Positions 1 to 7,940 of a stretch of DNA of 64,000 bases are shown here, piece by piece. This DNA is from Rhodococcus phenolicus (GTDB taxonomy: Bacteria; Actinomycetota; Actinomycetes; Mycobacteriales; Mycobacteriaceae). The translations under genes and the position numbers were made by a program. Below the pieces are notes generated by a model that saw only the letters and a program-made list of their open reading frames with translations, was not told where the DNA came from and made no database searches. The stretch covers positions 22,222-86,221 of the forward strand of contig NZ_LRRH01000084.1 in assembly GCF_001646785.1 (NCBI RefSeq). The letters are read 5' to 3'. The first letter of the stretch is position 1. Every line of letters begins with the position of its first letter.

Positions 1-58
1 CCGCGGCGAGCCCGAGGAGCTCCTCACCGCCGAAATCGGCGTGGGTACTGTTCGTCAT
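1..58 (-). CDS. rskA: Anti-sigma-K factor RskA, N-terminal fragment
   Basis: Only the first 19 codons are in the window; the gene continues past the left edge. The start ATG overlaps the sigK stop codon as ATGA (58-55), so the two are translationally coupled. The visible residues (MTNSTHADFGGEELLGLAA) fit the short cytoplasmic N-terminus of RskA-type anti-sigma factors, which bind SigK at the inner face of the membrane and release it after regulated proteolysis. The identity rests mainly on position directly after sigK, as in mycobacteria. The membrane helix and outer domain cannot be seen here. Confidence 0.7.
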   Translation of the reverse strand, partial: MTNSTHADFGGEELLGLAA

Positions 59-624
59 CGCTGGTCACCCCCGAGGCAATTTCGTAGACGGAGCAATCCG
101 TCCCTGATTCTCGATTTGACGGTCGGCAGAGTGGCGGACAGTCGTTCCGACACCTCTCGGTAGGTCAGGCCGCTGTAGTACGCGAGTTCCACCGACTGGC
201 GTTGCAGATCGGTGAGCGTGCCGAGACAGTCCGCGACCTGCTGTGTGTCGTCGCGGCGCACCACCTCCTCGCTCACCGAGTCGAAGGCCGCGTCCGCGGA
301 CACCGCGCCGTAGCGGGCCTCGCGGTCGGCGCCGGACTGTTCGGAACGGACCCGGTCCACGGCCCGCCGGTGGGCGAGTGTGATCAGCCACGACAACGCC
401 GAACCCTGGGCGGGATCGAACCCGGGTGCCGTCCGCCACACCTGCAGATAGACCTCCTGCAGCGTTTCCTCGCTGTATCCCGGATCGCGCAGCACCCGCA
501 GCACCATGCCGTAGGCGCGGGCGCGCGTCAGATCGTAGAACTCGGCGAATGCCGCCTGATCCTCCGTCGCTACCTTCGCGAGGAGTGCGTCGAGTGTGTC
601 GGTGCCGCCGCCGACGTCGGTCAT
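55..624 (-). CDS. sigK: ECF RNA polymerase sigma factor SigK
   Basis: A 189-residue ECF sigma factor, close to the usual SigK length. Region sigma-2 spans about residues 26-95 (core-binding and -10 melting, with FYDLTR and the helix ending AHRRAVDRVR). Region sigma-4 spans about 130-185 with a helix-turn-helix around GLTYREVSERL and PTVKSRIRDG. The start at 624 (MTDVGGGTD) is preferred: the open frame reaches back to 834, but those extra 70 residues are Arg/Pro-rich and unlike the family. It overlaps rskA by 4 bases. In mycobacteria SigK drives mpt70/mpt83; here an MPT83-like gene lies about 1 kb away behind a matching promoter, which supports the name. Confidence 0.88.
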   Translation of the reverse strand: MTDVGGGTDTLDALLAKVATEDQAAFAEFYDLTRARAYGMVLRVLRDPGYSEETLQEVYLQVWRTAPGFDPAQGSALSWLITLAHRRAVDRVRSEQSGADREARYGAVSADAAFDSVSEEVVRRDDTQQVADCLGTLTDLQRQSVELAYYSGLTYREVSERLSATLPTVKSRIRDGLLRLRNCLGGDQR

Positions 625-830
625 CGGCCGTGTCCGCTCATCGCCGAAAAGCCTAGCTGGGCGAATCGGGCAGCTCAACTCGCTTCGGGCACGGACGGAT
701 GCGGGGTCAGCGAACGGCGCGGGGGCGAACATGGCGATCGGTTCTCTCGGGCGGGCGGCGCGGCGGCCGCGGAAGGAACGCTTCGGGCCCTCGGTCGCCG
801 CTGCCGGTCGCGGCGACCGCACGGACCCGG

Positions 831-1460
831 TCACGCTTCACGGTGACCTCCGGGGGCTCGCGCGGTGGTGAGGGCGTCGCGCAGGAAGTCGGCGGTCACC
901 GCGTGCCAGCGCCACGGCCGGGTGAGCAGGAAGTGACCGGCGCCGGGAAAGGGCTGCCAGGTCGCGTCCACGCCCCGCCGCCGGGCGGCCTCGGTCTGGG
1001 CCGCGGAGGCAGAAGGGTCGGTCCGCCGGTCCGCGGTGCCGTGCGCGACGAGAAGGCGCCGGCCCGGGGGTATGAGGGCCGCCTCGTCGTCCGGCCACCA
1101 CGGGGCCAGCGCCACCACCGCTTCGACCTGCGGCTGCGCGGCGAGATACGCGACGGCGCGCCCGCCCATCGAGTGGCCGACGAGCCCGATGGGCGCATCG
1201 GGCCGCCGTCGTCGGATCTCGTCGAGGGCGCGCAGGCCGTCCTGCACCGGGCTGCGGGCCTCCCCGTTCCATCCCCGCACCGTGTACAGGACCTGACGGA
1301 CGGTGATGCCGGTGCCGGAAAGCCGTAGCCGCAGAGACTCGGTGAGCAGCGCCATCCGTAACTGCGACGGGTGCCACCACCGCGCGGTCGCAGTGCTCGA
1401 CGGCATGCCGCCGGGCAGCACCAGCACGTGAGCGCGGCCCCGGCTCGAAGGAATCTCCAT
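831..1460 (-). CDS. Alpha/beta-hydrolase, dienelactone-hydrolase-like
   Basis: A 209-residue soluble alpha/beta-hydrolase. The nucleophile elbow GHSMGG is at about residues 95-100. The acid probably lies near HGTADRRTD (about 145), and the histidine is in GAGHFL near the C-terminus. No signal peptide is visible. The open frame continues upstream to 1808, but the start at 1460 is chosen because a SigK-like -10 element lies at 1472-1468, which places transcription initiation at about the A of this ATG (a leaderless mRNA). An alternative ATG at 1469 would sit inside the promoter. The substrate is unknown. The shared control region suggests SigK co-regulation with the fasciclin and lipocalin genes. 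Confidence 0.75.
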   Translation of the reverse strand: MEIPSSRGRAHVLVLPGGMPSSTATARWWHPSQLRMALLTESLRLRLSGTGITVRQVLYTVRGWNGEARSPVQDGLRALDEIRRRRPDAPIGLVGHSMGGRAVAYLAAQPQVEAVVALAPWWPDDEAALIPPGRRLLVAHGTADRRTDPSASAAQTEAARRRGVDATWQPFPGAGHFLLTRPWRWHAVTADFLRDALTTARAPGGHREA

Positions 1461-1467
1461 GCCCGCC

Positions 1468-1494
1468 ATTCGGAGCCGTGGACGCGATGGATGG
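1468..1494 (-). promoter_or_regulatory. SigK-type promoter for the hydrolase gene
   Basis: Read on the minus strand: CCATCC at 1494-1489 (-35), a 16-base spacer, and CGAAT at 1472-1468 (-10). This fits the mycobacterial SigK consensus as I remember it, and it has the same two elements and the same spacer as the promoter on the other strand at 1551-1577. Transcription would begin near 1461, at or next to the ATG at 1460. Confidence 0.65.
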
Positions 1495-1550
1495 GTCGGC
1501 CCGGGAAACTCCCCCGGCCGCGGCCCGCGAAAAAAATGTTCCGATCCGAC

Positions 1551-1577
1551 CCATCCACCGGATGACCGGCGGCGAAT
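1551..1577 (+). promoter_or_regulatory. SigK-type promoter for the fasciclin-lipocalin operon
   Basis: CCATCC at 1551-1556 (-35), a 16-base spacer, and CGAAT at 1573-1577 (-10). Seven A residues (1530-1536) lie just upstream and could act as an UP-like element. The -35 region forms a perfect 12-bp inverted repeat (CCGACCCATCCA, 1546-1557) with the divergent promoter's -35 region (1488-1499). Predicted start of transcription is near 1584, giving a leader of about 55 bases to the ATG at 1639. Confidence 0.7.
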
Positions 1578-1638
1578 GACCGGTGACACACCCGATCGAC
1601 GGAGCCCCCGGGCCCTCGCCACGGAAGGAAGACGAACG

Positions 1639-2304
1639 ATGGCTATTCGAACGCGAAAGAGCATGGCGCTGATCGGTATCGGCGCGGCAGCAGTGATGGG
1701 TCTGTCGGCGTGCTCGTCCGACGACTCCGACACGACGATGGAGTCCGCGACTTCGGCAGCGACCTCGGCGATGGAGTCGGCGACCGCCACCGGCACGGCC
1801 GAGGCCACGGCGTCCGGTCCGGTGGGACCGGGCTGTGCCGCCTACGCCGAGCAGGTACCGTCCGGGCCCGGCTCGCTCGAGGCGATCGCGCAGGAGCCGG
1901 TCGCGACGGCCGCCGGGAACGTGCCGGTGCTGACGACGCTGACCGCGGCGCTGTCCGGGCAGCTCAACCCCGATGTGAACCTCGTCGATACGCTCAACGG
2001 CGGCGAGTTCACCGTGTTCGCGCCGGTCGACGACGCGTTTGCGCAGGTCGACCCCGCCACCGTGGAGACGCTGAAGACCGATTCGGCGATGCTCACCGAC
2101 ATCCTGACGTACCACGTGGTTCCGGGCCAGATCCCGCCCGCCGACATCGCCGGTGAGAAGACCACCGTCGAAGGCGGAACCGTGACGGTGACCGGATCCG
2201 GCGAGAACTGGAAGGTCAACGAAGCCAACGTGATCTGTGGTGGAATCGAGACCGAGAACGCGACCGTCTACCTCATCGACGGTGTGCTGCTGCCCCCGCA
2301 GTGA
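1639..2304 (+). CDS. Fasciclin-domain lipoprotein, MPT83-like
   Basis: A 221-residue secreted protein. A lipoprotein signal with lipobox GLSAC puts the lipidated cysteine at about residue 25. A Ser/Thr/Ala-rich linker follows to about residue 60, then one fasciclin (FAS1) domain from about 85 to the end, with the conserved FTVFAPVDDAF and LTYHVVPGQ motifs. Architecture and length match MPT83/MPT70. The start at 1639 has GGAAGGAAG just upstream. It lies 55 bases downstream of a SigK-like promoter and 32 bases before the lipocalin gene, so they probably share a transcript. FAS1 proteins commonly mediate adhesion or cell-envelope contacts; the ligand is unknown. Confidence 0.88.
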   Translation: MAIRTRKSMALIGIGAAAVMGLSACSSDDSDTTMESATSAATSAMESATATGTAEATASGPVGPGCAAYAEQVPSGPGSLEAIAQEPVATAAGNVPVLTTLTAALSGQLNPDVNLVDTLNGGEFTVFAPVDDAFAQVDPATVETLKTDSAMLTDILTYHVVPGQIPPADIAGEKTTVEGGTVTVTGSGENWKVNEANVICGGIETENATVYLIDGVLLPPQ

Positions 2305-2336
2305 CCCAGGTGCCCGGTCCGACGAAAGGAGATCCC

Positions 2337-2918
2337 GTGAAACGAGCGTTGTTCGGACTCGCCGCGACGGTACTCGCCGCGGCGGGCTCCGCCGTGGTCG
2401 CGGCACCCGCCCAGGCGGCGCCGCTGACTCCCGTTCCCCAGCTGGACGTGACCAGGTATGTCGGCGGCTGGTATCAGCTCGCCGCCAACCCGGCACCGTA
2501 CAACATCGATTGTGTTCGCGACACGACCGCGAACTACACGCTGCTCGACGAACGCAATGTGCGCGTGGAGAACTCGTGCACGACGATCACCGGTGAGCGG
2601 CGCGGGATCGTCGGCAACGCGCGCGTGAACGACACCGCCTCGCTGCACGTGTCCTTCCCGGGCGTGCCGTTCCAGGACTCGCTCGACGGCCCGAGCAACT
2701 ACCTCGTCACCTATCTCGCCGACGACTACTCGTGGGCACTCGTCGGTGACCCGACCCGCGTGTCCGGCTTCGTGCTGTCGCGCTCACCGGTGGTGGACGA
2801 GGCTGCGTGGCAACAGATCCGGGCTGTCGTCGAGGACGCCGGGTACAACTCGTGCCTGATGCTGACCTCGCCGACCACGGAGGGCCTCCAGGAGATCAAG
2901 CCGCTCTGCACGGTGTAG
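2337..2918 (+). CDS. Secreted lipocalin-family protein (Blc-like)
   Basis: A 193-residue protein with a Sec signal peptide (about residues 1-27, cleaved after AQA) and a lipocalin fold. The first-strand motif is DVTRYVGGWYQLA, with the G-x-W signature, followed by beta strands ending in a YLADDYSWALVG segment typical of Blc-type lipocalins. Three or four cysteines could form disulfides outside the cell. The GTG start at 2337 is set by a strong AAAGGAG site. It follows the fasciclin gene and is presumably SigK-dependent. Lipocalins carry small hydrophobic ligands; which one is not evident. Confidence 0.82.
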   Translation: MKRALFGLAATVLAAAGSAVVAAPAQAAPLTPVPQLDVTRYVGGWYQLAANPAPYNIDCVRDTTANYTLLDERNVRVENSCTTITGERRGIVGNARVNDTASLHVSFPGVPFQDSLDGPSNYLVTYLADDYSWALVGDPTRVSGFVLSRSPVVDEAAWQQIRAVVEDAGYNSCLMLTSPTTEGLQEIKPLCTV

Positions 2919-2930
2919 CGGAGGTTGTGG

Positions 2931-2960
2931 CCGGCGCCGGGGACGTGTCTCCGGCGCCGG
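2931..2960. terminator. Bidirectional hairpin terminator
   Basis: CCGGCGCCGG at 2931-2940 is repeated at 2951-2960 and, being self-complementary, can fold as a 10-bp GC stem around a 10-base loop. It sits between the converging lipocalin (+) and RsbW-like (-) genes. There is no U-tract. Confidence 0.5.
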
Positions 2961-2961
2961 T

Positions 2962-3393
2962 TCATCCGTCGCGGGTCCGCACGAGCCGCCACGTGTTGCG
3001 GTCGTCCGCACGACGGTAGGTCAGCTCGTCGAGGCATTCGAGCGCGATGGCCAATCCTCGTCCGTGCTCGGCCAGTTCGTCCGGAAACGACACCGATTCC
3101 AGATCCACGTCCGCGGCGCGTCCGTCGTCGTGGAAGATCGCTTCGGCCCGGTCGGGGAGGAGCGTCAGTTCCAGGTCGAGGGTCACCGGTTCGCCGCGCC
3201 CGGCGTGCTCGACGATGTTCGCGGCGATCTCGACGACCGCCAGCTCGAACTGCGCGAGCGCGGTGCTCTCGACGGCGCCGGGACTCAGCCCGGCGAACAG
3301 TGCATGGATCTCGTCGATGGTGGAGGGTCCGGTCACGGTGGTCAGCGAGGCGTGCGCGCCCGTGCCGTGCCCGGGCGTGCCGTCATCCGCCAT
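2962..3393 (-). CDS. RsbW-like anti-sigma/serine kinase (HATPase)
   Basis: A 143-residue protein with a GHKL ATPase fold. The N-box is around VVEIAANIVEHAGRG (about 52-66), a G1-like segment is FHDDGRAADVD (about 88-98), and the G2 loop is EHGRGLAIA (about 108-116). RsbW/SpoIIAB proteins phosphorylate a STAS partner and hold a target (often a sigma factor) inactive. It is the last gene of the minus-strand run, 9 bases after the STAS gene. No sigma factor gene lies beside it, so the captured target could be elsewhere or be something other than a sigma factor. Confidence 0.82.
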   Translation of the reverse strand: MADDGTPGHGTGAHASLTTVTGPSTIDEIHALFAGLSPGAVESTALAQFELAVVEIAANIVEHAGRGEPVTLDLELTLLPDRAEAIFHDDGRAADVDLESVSFPDELAEHGRGLAIALECLDELTYRRADDRNTWRLVRTRDG

Positions 3394-3402
3394 CGTGTGT
3401 CC

Positions 3403-3738
3403 TCATCCGCCGTCGAAGGCGCTGTCGGCCGAGTCATGGCTTCGCAGAACACGATTGAGATTCGTCAGGGTCAGGACGTTCTGAACCTGATCGGTGGGGG
3501 CGGCGATGCGGAGATCGCCGCCGGCCTGGCGAGCGGACTTCAGTCCCGAGATCAGCGCGCCGAGACCGGACGAGTCGATGAAGTCGATCGCGCCGAGATC
3601 GACGACGAGCCGCGTGGATCCGTTCTCCACGAGTTCCCGCAGCTGTTCCCGGAGCCGGGGGGCCGCGACCATGTTGAGGCGGCCCTCGGGGCGGATCACG
3701 ACCGCCCCCGCCTGCGTGGTCCGGGTCTCGAATCCCAT
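3403..3738 (-). CDS. STAS-domain anti-anti-sigma factor
   Basis: A 111-residue single STAS domain (SpoIIAA/RsbV type). The acceptor serine lies in DFIDSSGLGAL, the site that RsbW-type kinases phosphorylate and PP2C phosphatases reset. The start ATG shares a base with the glycosyltransferase stop (TGATG at 3740-3736), so translation is coupled. With the kinase just downstream and the phosphatase two genes upstream, this completes a partner-switching triad. Confidence 0.88.
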   Translation of the reverse strand: MGFETRTTQAGAVVIRPEGRLNMVAAPRLREQLRELVENGSTRLVVDLGAIDFIDSSGLGALISGLKSARQAGGDLRIAAPTDQVQNVLTLTNLNRVLRSHDSADSAFDGG

Positions 3739-5714
3739 CAGCGCACTCCTTCCGAATCCGGTCCCCGATAGCGGACCGCCTGAATCACCACACCGAGAAT
3801 TACCAGGTCGAACAGGACCCAGAACAGGTTGACGCCCACCCCGAGCGCCGAGATCGCACCGAAATACAGCCGGGTGATCCCGATGACGGAGGCCACCACC
3901 AGCACCGCCATGGCGATCAGCTGGAAGCGGACCAGGTGCCAGGGCAGTGCGCCGTCCCCCTGGCGGGTCTTCGGCGTGACCGCGAAGCCGAGCGGTTTGC
4001 CGCGGTAGACGTTGTTGAACGCCGTGGTGCACGCCTTGATCCACACCGGGAACAACGCGAGGCTGTACTGCTGGCCCCGCCAGGTGGGGGTACCGCGGCT
4101 CACCACCAGGAACAGCAGCTGGTTCAGCAGCAGGAAGGGTATGAGCCGGCCGAAGAAGTCCCAGCTGTACGCCTGCACCGGCATGACACCCAGGACCAGG
4201 TATGCCACGGGCGCGAGGATGTACGCGACAGCCGCGAAGCCCGCGAGGTAACTCCACATCGTCGCCCAGTACATCAGCCGCTGTGCCGGCGTGAGTCCGC
4301 GCTGCAACAGGGGGTTCTCGCGCAGCATCACCTGGATCGTCCCCTGCGCCCACCGCAGCCGCTGGGTGAGCATCGTGCCCAGATCCTCGGGTGCGAGACC
4401 GTGCGCGAGTACCTCGTGGTGGTAGGCGGAGCGCCAGCCCTGGCGGTGCAGCCGCATGCACGTGGCCATGTCCTCGGTCACCGAGATGGTCGCCAGCGGC
4501 AGCATGGGCTGGGCCTCGTCGTCACGTCCGACGTCGACGGCGCGGATCAACGCGCGGATCGACTCGATCGCGCCGAGGGGAGACCATTCCCGGCCGGCCA
4601 GCCGGTCGAGCGCGTCGTCGTCGAGAAGCAGCGCCGCGCCACCGGATTCGCCGGATCCACCGGTGAGCTCCGCGATCGCCGCGAGGTCCGCGCGCATCGC
4701 GTCCGCGTCGGCCTCGACGACGGAACGGGCCGCGGCGTCCACACTCTGCTGGAACTCGTAGGTGATCTCGCCCAGCGGGAGGTGGGCCCGCAGGTCCCGC
4801 TTGGCGGTGTCCACGGCAGCGCTCACCGAGTCGAGCGCCGCGAGCACGTCGGCCTGCCCGGGTCCGGTTTCGGCTCGGGCCCGGTCGACGACGGTCTGCG
4901 CGGTTTTCAGGGTGCGCCGCACCCCGTCCTCCACCGCCCGGACGTATCCGGTGATGCCGAGCTGCATGAGCGCGTCGCGTCGCAGCACCGCGTTCGAGCC
5001 GCAGAAGAAGGCGGCGTTCCAGCCGTCCTTGCCCTGCTGGATCGGTCCGTAGAACAGCGGCGCCTGGCTGCCCAGCGGATCGGACGGCGGCACATTGGTG
5101 AAGTACTGCGGGGTCTGCACCAGCGCCATCTTCTCGTCGCGGAAGTACCCGAGGGTGCGATGCAGGATCTCGGGATCGGGCACCTGGTCGGCGTCGAGGA
5201 TCAGCAGGAACTCGCCCTCGGTCGCGAGCAGCGCGTTGTTGAGGTTGCCCGCTTTGGCGTGCCGGGGCCTGTTCGTCCAGCTCGCCGACCGCGTCAGGTA
5301 TCGGACGCCGAGTTCCGCGGCGGCGGAAGCGAGCTCGGGCCGGTCGCCGTCGTCGAGGATCCAGGTGGTGTGGGGATAGCGGATGCGCTGCGCGGCCGCG
5401 GCGGTGTTCAGCACCAGATCCATCGGTTCGTTGTACGTCGTGATGAACACGTCGACGGTGAGACCGTCCGGCGGTTCGGCCGGGGCGGGCCGGCGCCGCA
5501 GCCGCCACATGGTCGATCCGAACAACAGCGAATCGATGAGGCTGTAGGTTTCGGCGACGACCAGCGGCACCGCGATCCACCACGCCGGCCAGTTCACCGA
5601 GAACAGCCAGCGCCACACGATGTAGTTGAGGCCGAGCACCGCGGTGAGCACGATGAGCGCGCGGAGCGCGAACGACGGCCCGGTACCGGAGCCCACGTCG
5701 TCGCGGTGGCTCAC
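3738..5714 (-). CDS. Cellulose-synthase-like family 2 glycosyltransferase with catalytic-domain insertion
   Basis: A 658-residue processive GT2 membrane enzyme. Two N-terminal helices (about 17-37 and 44-64) are followed by the catalytic domain with DDG (121-123), DAD (174-176), FFCGSNAVLRR (236-246), TED (413-415) and QRLRW (451-455), then several membrane helices with a VTPKT gating-like segment. The GTG start at 5714 overlaps the phosphatase stop as GTGA. Odd feature: about 150 Ala-rich, probably helical residues (about 256-408) sit between the FFCGS and TED motifs, where BcsA-type enzymes have about 20. No PilZ domain is present, so c-di-GMP control is unlikely. The likely product is a beta-linked polysaccharide; the sugar is unknown. 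Confidence 0.85.
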   Translation of the reverse strand: MSHRDDVGSGTGPSFALRALIVLTAVLGLNYIVWRWLFSVNWPAWWIAVPLVVAETYSLIDSLLFGSTMWRLRRRPAPAEPPDGLTVDVFITTYNEPMDLVLNTAAAAQRIRYPHTTWILDDGDRPELASAAAELGVRYLTRSASWTNRPRHAKAGNLNNALLATEGEFLLILDADQVPDPEILHRTLGYFRDEKMALVQTPQYFTNVPPSDPLGSQAPLFYGPIQQGKDGWNAAFFCGSNAVLRRDALMQLGITGYVRAVEDGVRRTLKTAQTVVDRARAETGPGQADVLAALDSVSAAVDTAKRDLRAHLPLGEITYEFQQSVDAAARSVVEADADAMRADLAAIAELTGGSGESGGAALLLDDDALDRLAGREWSPLGAIESIRALIRAVDVGRDDEAQPMLPLATISVTEDMATCMRLHRQGWRSAYHHEVLAHGLAPEDLGTMLTQRLRWAQGTIQVMLRENPLLQRGLTPAQRLMYWATMWSYLAGFAAVAYILAPVAYLVLGVMPVQAYSWDFFGRLIPFLLLNQLLFLVVSRGTPTWRGQQYSLALFPVWIKACTTAFNNVYRGKPLGFAVTPKTRQGDGALPWHLVRFQLIAMAVLVVASVIGITRLYFGAISALGVGVNLFWVLFDLVILGVVIQAVRYRGPDSEGVR

Positions 5715-6952
5715 GGTGCGTCCCGATGGACGGCGACGAACGTGACGTCGTCGAGCGGGGGGAGCTCCGACGTGAGTTCCCGGACGGCGCTCAGCAACGC
5801 TTCGGGCGTCGGATGTCGGGCCGCGAACCGGTGCAGGACGGCCGGATCGCTGCTCTCGTCGAGCAGATCGAGCAGGCCGTCGGAACACACCACGAGCATG
5901 TCACCGGGTGCGAGGAGCGTCTGCTGCGCGGGCCAATCGGCGCCGGGCAGCACCCCGAGCGGAAGTCCCGACGTCGCGAGGGACTCGACGGTGCCGTCGC
6001 CGCGGCACATGACCGCGAGCCCGTGCCCGGCGTCGACGTAGCTGATGCACCCGGTGACGGTGTCGAGGACCAGGTGGAACAGGGTGACGAAGCTGCCGGT
6101 GTGGTCGAGGTCGTCGTCGAGGTGCTCGGCGGCCGCGGTGGTGAGCGCACCGGCGTCGAGAACCAGCGACTTCGAGGATCCGAACCGTTCGAGCACGCGC
6201 GCCGCACCACGGAACGTCGAACGCACGGCCGACGCCAGGATGGCGGCCCCGAGGCCCTTGCCCATGACGTCGGCCACCGTCACGGCGACCCCGCCGGGGA
6301 CCGGGTAGTGGTCGTAGAAATCTCCGCCGACCACGAACGCCGGGACGCACAGGGAGGTCACGGAATAACCCGGCAGACCCTCCACGGGGTGCGGCAGCAA
6401 CTGCCGTTGCATCGTGGCGGCCCGATCCAGGTCGTCGGACTGTTCCAGTTCGCGCTGCACCCACGCTGCCAGTTCCTCGAATGCGGCCAGCTGCGTGGCG
6501 TCGAGGGTGCGGGGGCGGGTGTCGTACACGCACAGCGTGCCGACCGGGTGACCGCCGGGGCCGCGCAGCGGATACCCGGCGTAGAAGCGGATCCCGTCCT
6601 CGCCGCCGATACCGGGGATCCAGGAGAACTCGGGGTCGGCACTCGCGTCCTCGATCACCAGGGCGGGATCGTCGGGTTTCCGGTAGCTGCGCGCGATCGT
6701 CGTCTGGCACACCGTCTCGTGCCGGGGCACGTCGATCATCGGGAAACCCTGCGTCGATTTGAACCACTGCCGGCGGTCGTCGATCAGCGACACGGTGGAC
6801 ATCGGGGCGCCGAAGACGTGGCAGGCCATCCGGGTGATCCGGTCGAAGCGTTCCTCACGCGGCGAGTCGATCAGGTTCAGCTGCTCCATCGAATGGAGCC
6901 GGGCCTGTTCGAGGGCGGGGGGAATGAACGCATTCGAACCCGCGCCCGTCAT
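5711..6952 (-). CDS. GAF-PP2C (SpoIIE/RsbU-type) serine phosphatase
   Basis: A 413-residue protein. An N-terminal GAF sensor domain spans about 20-165 (FDRITRMACHVFGAPMSTVSL and DGIRFYAGYPL motifs). A short helical linker (about 165-195, QRQLLPHP) leads into a SpoIIE-type PP2C phosphatase with metal-site motifs GGDFYDHY, DVMGKGLGAA and SDGLLD. It probably dephosphorylates the STAS protein encoded two genes downstream when the GAF domain senses its signal. One base separates its ATG from the GH26 stop codon, and it overlaps the glycosyltransferase start by 4 bases. The GAF ligand is unknown. Confidence 0.88.
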   Translation of the reverse strand: MTGAGSNAFIPPALEQARLHSMEQLNLIDSPREERFDRITRMACHVFGAPMSTVSLIDDRRQWFKSTQGFPMIDVPRHETVCQTTIARSYRKPDDPALVIEDASADPEFSWIPGIGGEDGIRFYAGYPLRGPGGHPVGTLCVYDTRPRTLDATQLAAFEELAAWVQRELEQSDDLDRAATMQRQLLPHPVEGLPGYSVTSLCVPAFVVGGDFYDHYPVPGGVAVTVADVMGKGLGAAILASAVRSTFRGAARVLERFGSSKSLVLDAGALTTAAAEHLDDDLDHTGSFVTLFHLVLDTVTGCISYVDAGHGLAVMCRGDGTVESLATSGLPLGVLPGADWPAQQTLLAPGDMLVVCSDGLLDLLDESSDPAVLHRFAARHPTPEALLSAVRELTSELPPLDDVTFVAVHRDAP

Positions 6953-6953
6953 G

Positions 6954-7940
6954 TCAGTGGAACCTCTTCCCTAGTGCCTCGGCGAACGCGGCCGCGGACT
7001 CCGGGGTGCTCGCAAGCCGCCAGTTCGTTTCCTTGTCATGATCGAACCACACGAATCCGGCTACGTCGCCGCGACTCTCGAGATAGGTCACAAATTCGCT
7101 GATCCATTCTCCCTTCGAGCCGCCCGCGTCCGCGCATCCGACCTCGGTGATCAGCAGCGGGTCGTCCTCCGCGATCCGGCGCAGCTCGTCCAGGGTGGGG
7201 CCGAACAGATCTCGTGGTGCGATCCAGTGGCTCCACGGCTGGGACGTGCCCCAGTTGTAGCCGTCCACCCCGACGACGTCGACGTAGTCGCTGCCGGGAT
7301 AGGTCGCGCCGGTGGGGCTGCTTCCCTCGAACGAGACGTTGGGCGCCCACACCCACTTCACGTTGCGCACCGACTTCGACGCGAACAGGTCGTGGATGTG
7401 ACGCCAGGCCGCCACGTACACCTCCGGCGGTGTTCCACCGGCTGTGCTCCACGGATACCAGGTCCCGTTCGGCTCGTGGGCGAATCTCAGGTACACGAGC
7501 CTTCCCCATGCGGCCAGCTCGTCGGCCCATCGGTACAGGTAGTCGTCGTGCGCCCCTGCCGCGATCGACTCCATCGCGAAATCCTCTGCGTCGTAACGTC
7601 CCTCGCCGAGCCATCGCCACGGTTCCCAGGTGATGACCGGATCGGCGCCGGCCGCGGCCACCGCGTCGAGCCCGGCGATCGGCGGAGGCGAGGCGAAATC
7701 GGAGAACGACAGGACGATCGTCGGGCGTTCCCCGACCGTGTCCGCCACGGCCCGGAACTCCTCCACCGCGAGTGGCCCCCCGGGAGTGCTCAACCCGAAC
7801 CGCAGACATCCGCGGGCGGGGTCGTGCAGCGCCGTGACCTCGGTACCGCAATCGGGCCGGGACGGACCGCACGCGGCGGTCGTCGCGGCCAGCGCCACGA
7901 TCAGACCGGTCAGCAGAAGCCGCGCCGCACAGCCTTTCAT
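6954..7940 (-). CDS. GH26-like glycoside hydrolase, lipoprotein
   Basis: A 328-residue exported lipoprotein with lipobox TTAAC (lipidated Cys about residue 24). The body is a TIM-barrel resembling GH26 beta-mannanases and related endoglycanases. The acid/base glutamate lies in RFAHEPNGTWYPW, and the nucleophile glutamate in LLITEVGC. Other family-like motifs are VDVVGVDGYNWG and GFVWFDHDKETNW. The ATG at 7940 overlaps the upstream stop as ATGA. Placement directly before the phosphatase and polysaccharide synthase suggests it trims, releases or edits the polymer at the outer face of the membrane, as hydrolases do in cellulose and alginate systems. Specificity is inferred only. Confidence 0.78.
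   Translation of the reverse strand: MKGCAARLLLTGLIVALAATTAACGPSRPDCGTEVTALHDPARGCLRFGLSTPGGPLAVEEFRAVADTVGERPTIVLSFSDFASPPPIAGLDAVAAAGADPVITWEPWRWLGEGRYDAEDFAMESIAAGAHDDYLYRWADELAAWGRLVYLRFAHEPNGTWYPWSTAGGTPPEVYVAAWRHIHDLFASKSVRNVKWVWAPNVSFEGSSPTGATYPGSDYVDVVGVDGYNWGTSQPWSHWIAPRDLFGPTLDELRRIAEDDPLLITEVGCADAGGSKGEWISEFVTYLESRGDVAGFVWFDHDKETNWRLASTPESAAAFAEALGKRFH

Noticed and set aside
3936..6041. A 701-codon plus-strand frame across the glycosyltransferase and phosphatase
   Set aside because: Antisense to two genes with clear catalytic motifs; composition is that of a shadow.
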